The notes beneath the pieces were generated by a model that was not told where the DNA came from, did no database searches, and saw only the letters and a program-made list of their open reading frames with translations. The translations under genes and the position numbers were made by a program. From NCBI GenBank assembly GCA_963580285.1, contig OY757023.1, forward strand, positions 86,019,108 to 86,083,107: 64,000 bases of DNA, written 5' to 3'. This stretch comes from Lucinisca nassula. Lineage: Eukaryota > Mollusca > Bivalvia > Lucinida > Lucinidae. Shown one piece after another: positions 11,387-23,296 of the stretch. Each line of letters starts with the position of its first letter. Positions within the stretch are counted from its first letter, which is position 1.

Positions 11387-11499
11387 TAAAACAAGCAAAG
11401 CTGATCAGCCAAGGCGGGACGATTTACTAACCTAGGTGCTAAGCGTTTGGAAGTTTACTTAACTCAACTGTTATAGGGAGCTAGATTAAAATAGAAGTG

Positions 11500-11880
11500 A
11501 AGGCAATGATCAGGAATCGATACAATTTACCCACAGCTCCCATCAGAGACACCAAAGGGAAAGAAACACAAACATGAAATAAGACATGAAATAACTAGAC
11601 CCTAATAGAAACATCAATAGCGGAAAGCCAAAAGGGCAGTTACTTTCCCACAAAATGGTCAATTGGCTACCCAAAACAAAAATATAAGCGATACACACAC
11701 TCAAAGACAAATATAATAATGTTCTTTTGAGGCAAAAGTGTATTTTTACCTGTCCATTTGAAACACTGGCCAAAATTCCAAAAGGCAATAGTCCTATAGA
11801 TAGGTACAAGCACAATGTCATTACTTGGTCCTACTCTTACCAGAAGTTGGCAAGAGAGACGAGAGACCATTGATTCCGTA
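11500..11880 (-). mobile_element. Repeat family D, minus orientation
   Basis: A non-coding repeat whose reverse complement recurs at 20440-20745 and 21770-22045, and in pieces at 14540-14700 and 15360-15445. Shared landmarks are GATGTTTCCATCAGGGTC, TCTGATGGGAGGTG and CTGATCATTGCC. Together with MITE-E and the 12050-12310 block it seems to be part of a larger composite DNA element. Confidence 0.65.
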
Positions 11881-12049
11881 AGTGGTAGAACAGAGTAATG
11901 ATGTAGTGCTAGTACATGTCTATAGGAAGCTAATGCTATGGTAATCTCTTGGAAGTTTGGTCAATGTTCAAAATGGATAGGTAAAATACATTTTCGAAGA
12001 TTGTAATGAACGTTCTATAAGTTGCATGATTTTCTGTCTGTGTAAGTCT

Positions 12050-12310
12050 GTTTGTCCAGCCCCATATACAGGCTGCACTAAGTAAAACAGCAAGGTAAGA
12101 AGTATATCGTCTCACCTTGGGTAGCCAGGTTTGTCCTGTCTGTGGTCTGGTCCATCAGAGCCCAACTGTTGGTTTTCTTTTCCTCCAGCATTTCCGATAT
12201 TTCATGCTGTCGAGTCCTCATCGTTGTTTAATCTTTGTATTCGTTTGAATTTTATGTTATCAAAGGTGGTGCGCTGATGAGTTAGAAATCCTTCAAGCGG
12301 ACTGAACACA
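12050..12310 (+). mobile_element. Left block of composite D/E element
   Basis: It matches 21237-21388 (shared CAACTGTTGGT...TTCTTTT, CAGCATTTC and CCTTCAAGCGGACT). In both loci it leads directly into MITE-E, so the MITE is the inner part of a larger unit. Confidence 0.55.
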
Positions 12311-12590
12311 ACACGAAAACACGCCTATATAAGTTTGACCCCCCTTGAACCCCACTTTTATATAGTAAAACTGGGGTTTCCGGGGGTATACCTTATTTTT
12401 CTTATTTCTGCTCTAAAATATAGACTGTGGGTACACGTTAGAACCGCCTCAATGAGGCGGTTCTAACGAGTGCCAACAATCTATATTTTGAGCAGAAATA
12501 AGAAAACAATCACAATTTTTCAGCACAAAATTTTCATTTTTTCGGCGATAAAGGTGGCAATGTATTTGTAAAGGCGTGTTTGCGTAATGA
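12309..12590 (+). mobile_element. MITE-E with hairpin core
   Basis: One end reads ACGAAAACACGCCTATA, the other TAGGCGTGTTTGCGTAAT. Between them are GGGGTTTCCGGGGGTATAC and a central hairpin, GAACCGCCTC/GAGGCGGTTC, with arms reaching TTATTTCTGCTC on both sides. The right half is the seed of the tandem array that follows. Confidence 0.85.
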
Positions 12591-14470
12591 ACTTATTGGT
12601 CTAAAGAAAAAAATCACAATTTTTCAGCATAAAATTTTCATTTTTTCGGCGATAAATGTGGCAATGTATTTGTATAGGCGTGTTTGCGTAATGAACTTAT
12701 TGGTCTAAAGAAAAAAATCACAATTTTTCAGCATAAAATTTCCATTTTTATCGGCGATAAATGTGGCAATGTATTTGTATAGGCGTGTTTGCGTAATGAA
12801 CTTATTGGTCTAAAGAAAAAAATCACAATTTTTCAGCATAAAATTTCCATTTTTATCGGCGATAAATGTGGCAATGTATTTGTATAGGCGTGTTTGCGTA
12901 ATGAACTTATTGGTCTAAATGAAAAAATCACAATTTTTCAGCATAAAATTTCCATTTTTATCGGCGATAAATGTGGCAATGTATTTGTATAGGCGTGTTT
13001 GCGTAATGAACTTATTGGTCTAAATGAAAAAATCACAATTTTTCAGCATAAAATTTTCATTTTTTCGGCGATAAAGGTGGCAATGTATTTGTATAGGCGT
13101 GTTTGGGAATGAACTTATTGGTCTAAAGAAAAAAATCACAATTTTTCAGCATAAAATTTTCATTTTTCTCGGCGATAAAGGTGGCAATGTATTTGTATAG
13201 GCGTGTTTGCGTAATGAACTTATTGGTCTAAATGAAAAAATCACAATTTTTCAGCATAAAATTTTCATTTTTTCGGCGATAAAGGTGGCAATGTATTTGT
13301 ATAGGCGTGTTTGGGAATGAACTTATTGGTCTAAAGAAAAAAATCACAATTTTTCAGCATAAAATTTCCATTTTTTCGGCGATAAAGGTGACAATGTATT
13401 TGTATAGGCGTGTTTGCGTAATGAACTTATTGGTCTAAAGAAAAAAATCACAATTTTTCAGCATAAAATTTTCATTTTTTCGGCGATAAAGGTGGCAATG
13501 TATTTGTATAGGCGTGTTTGCGTAATGAACTTATTGGTCTAAAGAAAAAATCACAATTTTTCAGCATAAAATTTTCATTTTTTCGGCGATAAAGGTGGCA
13601 ATGTATTTGTATAGGCGTGTTTGCGTAATGAACTTATTGGTCTAAATGAAAAAATCACAATTTTTCAGCATAAAATTTTCATTTTTTCGGCGATAAAGGT
13701 GGCAATGTATTTGTATAGGCGTGTTTGCGTAATGAACTTATTGGTCTAAATGAAAAAATCACAATTTTTCAGCATAAAATTTTCATTTTTTCGGCGATAA
13801 AGGTGGCAATGTATTTGTATAGGCGTGTTTGGGAATGAACTTATTGGTCTAAAGAAAAAAATCACAATTTTTCAGCATAAAATTTCCATTTTTTCGGCGA
13901 TAAAGGTGACAATGTATTTGTATAGGCGTGTTTGCGTAATGAACTTATTGGTCTAAAGAAAAAAATCACAATTTTTCAGCATAAAATTTTCATTTTTTCG
14001 GCGATAAAGGTGGCAATGTATTTGTATAGGCGTGTTTGCGTAATGAACTTATTGGTCTAAATGAAAAAATCACAATTTTTCAGCATAAAATTTTCATTTT
14101 TTCGGCGATAAAGGTGGCAATGTATTTGTATAGGCGTGTTTGCGTAATGAACTTATTGGTCTAAATGAAAAAATCACAATTTTTCAGCATAAAATTTTCA
14201 TTTTTTCGGCGATAAAGGTGGCAATGTATTTGTATAGGCGTGTTTGGGAATGAACTTATTGGTCTAAAGAAAAAAATCACAATTTTTCAGCATAAAATTT
14301 CCATTTTTTCGGCGATAAAGGTGACAATGTATTTGTATAGGCGTGTTTGCGTAATGAACTTATTGGTCTAAAGAAAAAAATCACAATTTTTCAGCATAAA
14401 ATTTTCATTTTTTCGGCGATAAAGGTGGCAATGTATTTGTATAGGCGTGTTTGCGTAATGAACTTATTTG
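12500..14470 (+). repeat. Tandem array of about 18 units, 104-105 bp each
   Basis: The unit contains CACAATTTTTCAGCATAAAA, TCGGCGATAAAGGTGGCAAT, TATAGGCGTGTTTGCGTAAT and CTTATTGGTCTAAA, which is the right half of MITE-E plus flank. Variants (GGGAATGAAC against GCGTAATGAAC; GGTGACAAT against GGTGGCAAT) recur in a pattern. The GGTGACAAT variant occurs near 13391, 13909 and 14323, that is 518 and 414 bp apart, or five and four units. This indicates higher-order duplication by unequal exchange or replication slippage. Confidence 0.95.
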
Positions 14471-14539
14471 TCTCAACGACGACAGAACCAAGGACGAGGA
14501 TTGTGGTCACGTAAAGTCCATTTAAGCTCCGCAGTAAAA

Positions 14540-14700
14540 ATCTTTTTAATGACCGCGCCAGGGCGGTTCTTCTGTTGTGGTTCATTATTGTTATTATAGT
14601 TCGTCTTTGCATGCATATATTGCTAATATCTTTTTATATTGGATAGCCTTTTGGACATTTTGGGGAAAAGTAACTGTCCTTTTGGCGAATAAGACATGTT
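14540..14700 (+). mobile_element. Repeat family D, interrupted
   Basis: It shares CCAGGGCGGTTCTTCTG, TAGTTCGTCTTTG and TTGGATAGCC with the other D copies. The rest of D continues at 15360-15445 after interruption by a folded SINE-1 and unassigned sequence. Confidence 0.55.
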
Positions 14701-14895
14701 TCGTCGAGTGTAACCTCTGGTAAAACAACGTTATTCCGTCGCAAATGTCACACATTTGTTTTTTTAAAGGGACCTAAGAAGTTAATTCACCGTTATGCGT
14801 CATTGTTCTCGCGAATTCAGTTGTTTTATGAATATGCGGTTAACGGTCCTGTGTGGTCAAAACAGTAAGGTTCAAAACACCAGCTGCAGCTGAGC

Positions 14896-15092
14896 TAATG
14901 CATATTACTTCCAGTTTTGTGGAACTTTCACCTGACACTGAGATGTAATGGCAGTCAATCCATGCCGCCCGATGAAACCAATAACACTGAGATGTAATGG
15001 TCAGGTGAAAGTTCCACAAAACTGGAAGTAACGTCTCCAAAATGACATAAATAGTTTTGAGGAGGGACGTTAACCCTCAAATGAAACGAACA
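14896..15092. mobile_element. SINE-1 fragment folded on itself
   Basis: A minus-strand piece (CAGTTTTGTGGAACTTTCAC) is followed by the same sequence in plus orientation with a SINE-1 tail, forming a foldback of about 60 bp arms. Confidence 0.65.
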
Positions 15093-15189
15093 AATTCACG
15101 AGTAATACAATACTGATCAGTGGAATACGAAAATAAAGTAGCCAGTTTTCAGAAAGGTCATTTTCGACTAAACTTCGATCAATTCGATG

Positions 15190-15320
15190 TAATTTATGCA
15201 AAATGTCGTAATTTACCAAATATCGTAGGCTACTAAAGGTCGTATCGACCAAATGTCGCATTCGACGGGACGTCGTATCGACGAAATGTAGTTAAACAAA
15301 ATGTAATTCGACAAAATGCC
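15190..15320. repeat. Degenerate AAATGTCGTATTCGAC minisatellite
   Basis: Imperfect copies of a unit of about 16 bp containing TCGAC and AAATGTCG. Confidence 0.5.
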
Positions 15321-15659
15321 ACAGAAGCCTTTTTTGCTTTCAAATTGTAACGTTTTCATAATGTCATTTGGTGTTTTGGATGGGAGATGTGAGGTTATTG
15401 AATCAATGACTGATCATTGCCTTCACTTTTATTTTGTTCGTTTTGAGAGAGGCTGACAATTTTAAGCCCTGTTGGCGTACAATTTTATCCTTGACAATGA
15501 TGACTTTCCGTTGTATCTCACGTCAACAGAAAGGAAATCTTATGGACATAAGGAACGTATGGATTTTTTGTCCAACCGTGTAGACCAATATGGCCTTCCG
15601 TCAATAAACATAGAACCTAGGTCATCGATTGCGGCATCTTTGTTTGGATGCAAAGCGCC

Positions 15660-15792
15660 CCTGTAGAGTATGGCCATGGGAAAGATTTTAGGATCAATCT
15701 CCCCGGAATGCTGCCGACATGGTAGGTATCGAACCCGTCTCCACCTGAACACCAGAACGACGGGCATTCGACTGAGCTACCGAGGCCAGCAT
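15660..15792 (-). mobile_element. tRNA-derived SINE-like fragment
   Basis: The minus strand shows GGCCTCGGTAGCTCAGTCG (A-box type) and GGGTTCGATACC (B-box type) at tRNA-like spacing. The anticodon arm is poor and the tail lacks a clear end, so it is a decayed SINE or tRNA pseudogene. Confidence 0.5.
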
Positions 15793-16064
15793 TAGACAAC
15801 AGCCGTCAATTACTGTTCCTTCCTAGGTGGCGCCAAACAACACGGTCCTGGAAAATCAATATCCGGGTATTCGCCTATAGTAAACAATGCTGTGTACAAA
15901 AAAAAAAAAAACGAGAGTATATCAGTACTTTCATTGTGTCAGTGGCTGAAGGTTGCATTAGCATACTGTATATAGCGGGGGTCTGGAAGAGTCATGTAGT
16001 ATTCTGGTTCAAGTTCGTCATTTTTTCCCGAAGTAACGTTTTCTTATTTTTTATGCAACAGAGT

Positions 16065-17884
16065 TTAAGGTTCCTCAATACAGTTATTTCACTACATTTG
16101 GGGTACTGAAAAAATCATATTTGCAAATAATTACCCAAAAAGATTTTTCATCAGATGGTAGTCCACATAAATGTAAGTGTATGAAAGCCATAGATTTTTA
16201 TTCGAAAGCCACCATATTAGTAAATTATTGCATTTTTCCTTGGTTTTGCAAAAAAAAAATGACATCTCAATCCACATAACCACAATGTGTAAAATACTAT
16301 CATAGAACTGTGGCTCAAGGTTGCCTTTAGGCACTGCAACAGAGGAATTCCAAGTAAAATACCTAAATATAACTGAAAATTAATGATTCCCAAAAATTCA
16401 AAAAAAGTAATTATCTCACCTGGTAATATTTTAAATTCAGTGTATGGTAGCCGAAAAGGACCAGTTCTACCAATTTGGCAACAAGCTCATTGATTGGGTT
16501 GAGGTGTTGGAATCTCTTGCATTTAGCTTGTAAAATGATTGCCCTTCTTTGGTGCTTTTAGTACTTCATTTTATATATTTCATTCATGCAGTTTATAACA
16601 ATTTATGCAATCACTGCACAAAAGTTTCACTGTGCTACTGATTGTGTTTACATGATAGGTGCTTTGATACTGGATAAATCAAAACCAAATAATTGAAATT
16701 AAGATAAGCCAACAGTTTATCCCCATATTTGAACTTAAGGACTGAAAGCAGCCTGTTCAGCACCAGAAACTTTGTCCAAAAGGCTTCTGATCACAGCCAA
16801 TAACTGCAATGGTATAGAAATTATTTTTACCCATTGATTTGTTACATTGGTTCACATGAGCCACCATAAACAAATAATTGATTTTTGCACAGGTGAACTT
16901 CTGGACAACACAACGTTTATATCTATCTAATCCAATTAATGATCTGTTATGTCACCTACTTACCAATATGTAGGCTGGTAAAAACTCATAGAAGCTCAAT
17001 GCATTTAATATGTTTTGATGAAAAAAGTTTAAAAAATCACATTTTCTCAATTTGTTTACTAGAAGCTGGGCCGAACAACACCAACAGGAAAAGGTTACAC
17101 TTAAAAAATAGTTCGGAAATGAATGCATACTATACATAAATTAACGAACAAATTATTTTAGAAAGTACGTGAAATTAGTTGCAATACAGTTTCAAAAATG
17201 AATATTATGTTTTAAATTAAAAATAATGGTTTACTATTGTAATTTTTGGAAATTAGTTCCAAGGCGTATGAATACGTTTTTTCCTTGACAAGATGGATAT
17301 CTCTTTCAATTTGACAGCTACAATAATTTATCAGTGATGACATGCTTCCAAGATAGGCGATGTCATAATGCTATTTGCAGGAAGAAGGCTATAAAGCTGA
17401 ATTTTCAAGGTATATTCAATGTTGATGGGCAAAATAGAATGTGGAAGGGCATAATTGATGAAATCTGAGCAGTTCAGATTTACTGCAAAAAAGGAAGATG
17501 GCGGCGCCCATGAAGAAAAACATGTCAAAAAAAAATTCTGGTTTTCAATTCAGGTAGGCTTTTTGATAGAAAGCTTTGTCGGAGTCGCTAGTATTTGTTG
17601 TGAACTATTGATCTGCAGCTGTTTTAGTAACTTTTCAAAAGTCTAGAAGGCGTTTTCATTTTTTTCCTGGTGAAAGTGAAAAATACAGAAATGCATTTAT
17701 TTTCAAAGGCACTGAGATGTTGCTAATGCAAGAAAGTACTTGCTGAAATAACCTTTAGCCCCTCCAAACATTCTTCTTCTAGGACAGGCATTTTAAAAGG
17801 AAATCAGGATCATATTTTGGGAAAAAATAACATGCAAATCTGACACCTATATTTTTCTTGTGCAAATGTATTGAGGAACCTTAA
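16065..17884. mobile_element. 1.8 kb non-autonomous element with TTAA borders
   Basis: Perfect 18 bp inverted ends, TTAAGGTTCCTCAATACA at 16065-16082 and its complement at 17867-17884, start and finish with TTAA. TTAA duplications are typical of the piggyBac and Kolobok superfamilies; which one cannot be decided here because there is no transposase. The interior is AT-rich with only short random ORFs. Confidence 0.75.
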
Positions 17885-17889
17885 CCCAG

Positions 17890-18062
17890 CAGGCACACGC
17901 AGGTAGGGCGATGTCAAACCAACGTCGTTGCAACAATATAACGTTGCATTGACTTAGATGTGGCAATACGTAAACGTCATGGCGTTGCACCGACATTGAT
18001 GCGACGTTGCAATTGTCATTACGTTACATGCATTTCGATCCGACGTCGCATTAAAGCAATGT
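17890..18062. repeat. Degenerate ACGTTGCA-rich repeats
   Basis: Several short, partly palindromic copies of AACGTCGTTGCAAC / ACGTTGCA at irregular 20-30 bp spacing. Confidence 0.5.
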
Positions 18063-18538
18063 GCCTGAAGGGAAAATGGTTGTTCTAAGGCAAAATGTGG
18101 TTAAAACAACAACAGAAAAATACAGAATCCCCTTGCATCTAGGGATAATTTTGCTCGCACTACTTTTGGATAGAGCAATGACCCCAATCCCAGTTTTGCG
18201 TCAAAAATGATGAGGTCTTAACACACAATTCTACATAAAATAGCATTTACATAAAATGTTGTAGGATGGATAAAAAATATAAATTTGAATACTGTAGTGA
18301 TACAACAAGAATGGGGATAAGGGGGAAACGTAACAAGACGAAAACACAGTATTCCGTGTTTAAACCCATTGCTCCTTAGGCATTTCTCGGAACTGTTTAC
18401 CGTGACATTTTTGTTTCCATTGCCAATAAAGCTTAGAATTTATATTGTTTTAAACTAGAAATAGGATCACCACGATAGTTATTCTTTTATGGAAGGAAAT
18501 TTGCAATCATCAGTATCTAATTTTCCGCCTCAAAGAGC

Positions 18539-19146
18539 TACGGAACCCGGGAAGGGACATGATTTTTTTTTATTTTATAAGTTGTGTGCACAAGATAATA
18601 TCTTGTGCGGACAACATATTATCTTGTGCGGACAACATATTATCTTGTTCGGACAATATATTATCTTGTGCGGACAACATATTATCTTGTGCGGACACAT
18701 ATTATCTTGTGCAGACAAGCCATATTATCTTGTCCGCACAAGATATTAAGTTGTGCGAACAAGATATTATCTTGTCCACACAAGATAATATCTTGTCTGC
18801 ACAACATAGATCTTGTGCGAACAAGATATTTTCTTGTGCGAACAAGATATTATCTTGTGCGCACAAGATATTATATTGTCCGCACAAGATAATATGTTGT
18901 GCGAACAAGATAATATCTTGTCCGCACAAGATAATATCTTGTTCGCACAACTTCCCAAGATCTATGTTGTGCAAACAAGATAATATCTTGTGCGAACAAG
19001 ATATTATGTTGTCCGCACAAGATAATATGTTGTGCAAACAAGATAATATGTTGTCCGAACAAGATAATATCTTGTCTGCACAAGATATTGTCTTGTGCGC
19101 ACAACTTATAAAAAATAAAAAAGCATGTCCCTTCCCGGGTTCCGTA
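18539..19146. mobile_element. 608 bp element made of palindromic 24 bp units
   Basis: The ends are inverted repeats, TACGGAACCCGGGAAGGGAC at 18539 and its complement ending at 19146, continuing into TTATAAGTTGTG. The target duplication AAGAGC lies at 18533-18538 and 19147-19152. The interior is about 22 copies of a 24 bp unit alternating TTGTGCGGACAA-type and GATAATATC-type palindromes. Each unit is its own reverse complement, which is why open frames appear on both strands. They are not genes. Confidence 0.88.
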
Positions 19147-19689
19147 AAGAGCGGATAAAAATAGACTTATAAATTTAAAAAAAAAAAAAAAAAACTTTCC
19201 ATCAATTCTTCCTTTCGCCCAGTCACTTTGGCGTGTCTCTTCAGATCGACCAGTCGGAGGACCCCGTACTTTGTAGCGATGTTTTTTTTTTTTTGTTTTT
19301 GTTTATCTTTTTGATTGAACAGTTGGAATTGCAGGATTCCAATGTAAGCAAAGGATTTTTGGACCGCGTACTGTACCGCCTCTAGCGAAATAGCAGGAGA
19401 AGATAACTGACTGCTGTTGCCCATTACATGTATAGAGCAGTCTTGACAGTGCATCTAGCTTCAGCTAAAGTCTTTGGTATTCAGCACATTCCAGCTGGAT
19501 AAATCTGACTGGCTGAGCAAATACAGGATTTTCTGAGGTCTTATTGTTCATTAAGACAGAGGGAATAATTTAGAATTTAGAATAATTGTCAGTAATGTAG
19601 TTTGTTTTATTGCTTTTACTATGAATCGTTGATCCTTATCAAACTAATTGCATGCCAATACTGGGTCTTTTTGTTGTCCATTTCATCAT

Positions 19690-19970
19690 TACGCATACAC
19701 GCCTATACAAATACATTGCCACCTTTATCGCCGAAAAAATGAAAATTTTATGATGAAAAATTGTGATATTTTTCTTATTTCTGCTCAAAAGATAGATTGT
19801 GGGCACTCGTTAGAACCGCCTCGATGAGGCGGTTCTAACGTGTACCCACAATCTATATTTTAGAGCAGAAATAAGTAAAATAAGATATACCCCCGGAAAC
19901 CCCACGTTTACTATATAAAAGCAGGGTTCAAGGGGGCAAAAATATATAGGCGTGTTTTCGTGATGATGTA
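19690..19970 (-). mobile_element. MITE-E with hairpin core
   Basis: TACACGCCTATACAAATACA at one end and TAGGCGTGTTTTCGTGATG at the other, with the hairpin at about 19797-19860. Confidence 0.85.
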
Positions 19971-20439
19971 ACAGATAAACGTACAGAATATATAAATTGA
20001 AGTCTTTTTTTCCAGCATTTTTACCAGTAAATCCGATAGACTGTTTGCGAATAATTTAGCATTAAGTATAATCAGTACATTCAGAAATCTCGTGTCTGTT
20101 TGGTATTTTGTAAATTGCTGGACATTTTTGACATTATGCGGCCCATCAATTCGAAAGATATTTTGCATGCGGTGTTTGCACACGATAACATCATTAAAAT
20201 GTCTGCCACTTTCATCGGTTACAAAAGCCGCGGAAGAAGCGCATCACGGTCAGGCAGCAGGAACATGCTGATGCTTAACCCGAAAGCTCTCCTATGATGG
20301 CACTTCTTGATGTACATTGATTAACTGCATTTATCATACAACACTGTCGCACGACATCGTTTATGTTGTTTATATTCTCAACGTTTGTGTTGTTTGTTTC
20401 CTCGCGGGCTTTACATACCCCCGCCCCCCCCCCCCCCCC

Positions 20440-20745
20440 CCACGTTGAAATAGTGATATACTTTTCACTGACCGTTCCAGGGCGGTTCTTCTGTCGCGGT
20501 TTATTTTATTTTTTTTTTATAGTTTTTTGTCTTTGATAGTGTGTATCGCTTATATCGTTAAGATTTGGATACCCAATTGACCATTTTGTGGGAAAGTGAC
20601 TGTCCATTTGGCATTTGTCTTTCCGCTATTGATGTTTCCATCAGGGTCTAGTTATTTCATGTTTGTGTTTCTTTCGCTTTGGTGTCTCTGATGGGAGGTG
20701 TGGGTTAATTATATCGATAACTGATCATTTTCTTCTTTTCTGTTT
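20440..20745 (+). mobile_element. Repeat family D
   Basis: Matches 11500-11880 in inverse orientation and 21770-22045 directly. A C homopolymer precedes it at about 20420-20441. Confidence 0.65.
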
Positions 20746-21020
20746 TGAAATGTGTAAATAAATTCTCTCCAATTCTATTCTTTGTCTGCGATTTGTGACG
20801 TTTCTTCTCCTTTGAGCCAGTCAGAAGTCGTTTCTGCTTCTGAGTTTATTGTGAAGAGGTCTTCTTAATGATTAAGAAAGCTTCTTAACTGGAGTTTCTG
20901 TTTTGAAATTTGTAAATAGATTCTCTATAATTCTATTCTTTGTCTGCGGGTTGTGACGTTTCTTCTCTTTCAGCCAATCAGAGGTCGTTTCTGCTTCTGA
21001 GTATTTTGTGAAGAGGCCTT
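20741..21020 (+). repeat. Two-unit tandem duplication, about 155 bp per unit
   Basis: Both units begin CTGTTTTGAAAT and share ATTCTATTCTTTGTCTGCG and GTCGTTTCTGCTTCTGAGT at about 90% identity. Confidence 0.8.
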
Positions 21021-21236
21021 CTTAATCTTAACAGAATTCTTATTAAATAAATCAGCCTAGATGCTTCTGAGTGACTGCAAAGCAATACACGTCAGAGAAA
21101 ATCAAGTAAGGTGGCTTTTAATTGCCATTGAATTATCTACGGTCTTCCAATTTTTTTCTGGTATATCAAAAAGTTGAATGACAGATCAAAAGAAGTCGAT
21201 GAATCACTATAAAGCATACATATTCAAAGTACCTGA

Positions 21237-21660
21237 TGCCTTGTCTCTGGTCGGGCGCATCGGCGTCTAACTGTTGGTCTTCTTTTGCTTCAGCATTTCA
21301 GTAATCCCTCACTCTTGTTTCATCTCTGTTTGACTTTTATGTTCTCGGAGATGTTGCACCCATGAAGTAGAAGCCTTCAAGCGGACTCATCACGAAAACA
21401 CGCCTATATAATTTTGACCCCCTTTGAACCCCACTTTTATATAGTAAAACTGGGGTTTCTGGGGGATATACGTTATTTTTCTTATTATTGCTCTAAAATA
21501 TAGATTGTGGGTACTCGTGAGAACCGCCTCGAGTGCCCACAGTCTATATTTTGAGCAGAAATAAGAAAAAATATCACAATTTTTCATCATAAAATTTTCA
21601 TTCTTTTGGCGATAAAGGTAGCGATGTATTGGTATAGGCGTGTTTGCGCAATGGAACAAT
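21237..21660 (+). mobile_element. Composite block plus MITE-E
   Basis: The left block resembles 12105-12310 and is followed by MITE-E (21388-21660). Its hairpin has lost most of one arm: GAACCGCCTCGAGTGCCCAC runs straight into the far stem. Confidence 0.75.
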
Positions 21661-21769
21661 TTATTTTTGTCTAAATTACGACAGGAGTAAGCGGAGGATT
21701 GCGGCCACGCAAAATCGATTTAGTGGAGGATTGCGACTGCGTAAAATCGATTGAGCCCCCCATCCAGTG

Positions 21770-22045
21770 AAATACTTTTCACTGACCGCGCGGTAGTTTT
21801 TGCTATAGTTTGTCTTTGAATGTGTGTATTGCTTATATATTTTGTTTTGGATAGCCAATTGGCCAATTTGTCCTTTTGACTTTCCGCTAGTGATGTTTCC
21901 ATCAGGGTCTAGTCATTTTTTTTTTTGGGGGGGGGGGGGGGGGTGGGGGGGGGGGGTTCGTGTTTCTTTCCCGTAGGTGTCTCTGATAGGAGGTACGGGT
22001 TATCGATTCCTGATCATTGCCTTCACTTCTATTTTAATGACACAA
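21770..22045 (+). mobile_element. Repeat family D with internal G homopolymer
   Basis: A D copy interrupted by T and G runs at 21916-21956. Confidence 0.65.
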
Positions 22046-22063
22046 AAATGAAAAATAGATTTA

Positions 22064-22122
22064 TTGAGGTTTAACGCCCCCGTCAACACTATTTAGGTCA
22101 TTTTGGAAACGTTGCTTCCAAT
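22064..22122 (-). mobile_element. SINE-1 tail fragment
   Basis: TTGAGGTTTAACGCCCCCG and the adjoining 40 bp of SINE-1. Confidence 0.7.
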
Positions 22123-22434
22123 TTAATTCGATTTTACGTGGCCACAAATCCTCGCCCTTATTTCCGTCGCGATTTGGACAAATAATTTGTTCAGTCCGCA
22201 TGAAGGCCTCCTAACTCATCAGTGAACCGTGTGTGAATGAATGAAAGTATTACAGGTCTAAAACAATGTAGTTTTGTGCAAAATTAATATGGTCTCAAGA
22301 AACCATCAAATGGACATAATTCAAGAAAACTGGTAGCAGCCTAAGCCGGCTATAATCAATTTAGAGATTTCTTCACAGTGCGAATCTGCTAAGCATCGAT
22401 TCGCAATTATTGGCTGCATACACAGGGATTCTAA

Positions 22435-22622
22435 TCTTAGCCTATTTAGTACCAGAACCCCAAAACAGGTACCCTGGCAAACAGTCCAGGCCCAGATCAG
22501 ACGCCGCATAACGCGGCGTCTGATCAGGGCCTTCACTGTTTGCAAAACGTCCTGCCAGTTTCCAAATAGATTTTGAAGAAATCACAACCCGATACCCCTA
22601 AATTTTGAAGTGGAAAGGGTTA
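22435..22622 (+). mobile_element. MITE-F
   Basis: The palindrome AGATCAGACGCCGC / GCGGCGTCTGATC is flanked by inverted AAACAGTCCAGGCCC and GGCCTTCACTGTTTG. Outside are TAGTACCAGAACCCC on the left and AGAAATCACAACCCGATACC on the right, as in the other copies. Confidence 0.8.
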
Positions 22623-22629
22623 ATGACTT

Positions 22630-22988
22630 CTAACCTATACACATTACGATAACACACCCGTGCGACATAGTGCATTTTTTTCACATTCCCAAAATGGCTA
22701 CTTTTCTAATGAAAATGCATGAATTTTTTCTTATAAATACTGCAAACATAGGTTGTGGGTGCTCGTTAGAACCGCCTCATCGAGGAGGTTCTAACGAGTA
22801 CCCACAGCCTATGTCTCATTGAGGCGGTTCTAACGAGTACCCACAGCCTATGTTTTGGAGTAGAAATAAGAGAATGATGTATACCCCTGTAAACCCCAGT
22901 TTTCTTTTATAAAGTGGGGTTTAGAGGGGGTGTGTTCATTTCACGGACTTGTTCACGTAATGATGTTTTCTCGTGCCCGGCTTCATGT
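22630..22988 (-). mobile_element. Divergent MITE-E with one and a half hairpins
   Basis: The ends resemble ATTACGATAACACACCCG and GGACTTGTTCACGTAATG. The core has a full hairpin (22745-22806) and then an additional arm (22816-22855), so the hairpin was partly duplicated. Confidence 0.75.
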
Positions 22989-22997
22989 TAAGATGCT

Positions 22998-23296
22998 CGC
23001 CAGCGCCCATCGGGGCTTGAAGAAATAGATAGGCTGCATGATGCTTCCACGCAGAGCTAAAACCGACCGCACACGAGTACTGGAAACCGCTAAGAGGATC
23101 TAAGCTTGCCTAGGCAAAGCGGTGCGAGTCGGCTTGTCCATGCTTATAAACCCTATTGGTTTCATTGGGCAACGGGGCTTGAGATGTCATTTCATCTCAA
23201 TGTCGGGTAAAAGTCGCACAAAATTGGAAGCAACGTCTCCAACATGACTTTTATAGTTTTGACGGGGACGTTAAACCTCAAATCAAACAAACAAAA
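22998..23296 (+). mobile_element. SINE-1 copy with TSD
   Basis: Flanked by TCATGTTAAGATGC (22984-22997) and TCATTTTAAGATGC (23297-23310), 13 of 14 bases identical. Confidence 0.9.

Noticed and set aside
16939..17646. Short ORFs inside the TTAA-bordered element as a transposase remnant
   Set aside because: No DDE-type motifs, and frames of 60-66 residues are expected by chance in this sequence.
18600..19100. CRISPR array
   Set aside because: Repeats and 'spacers' are the same palindromic 24 bp unit, there are no unique spacers, and the array has transposon-like inverted ends and a target duplication in eukaryotic DNA.
18489..19158. Overlapping 80-199 residue ORFs on both strands
   Set aside because: Self-complementary repeat units give stop-free frames on both strands by construction; the peptides are low-complexity repeats.
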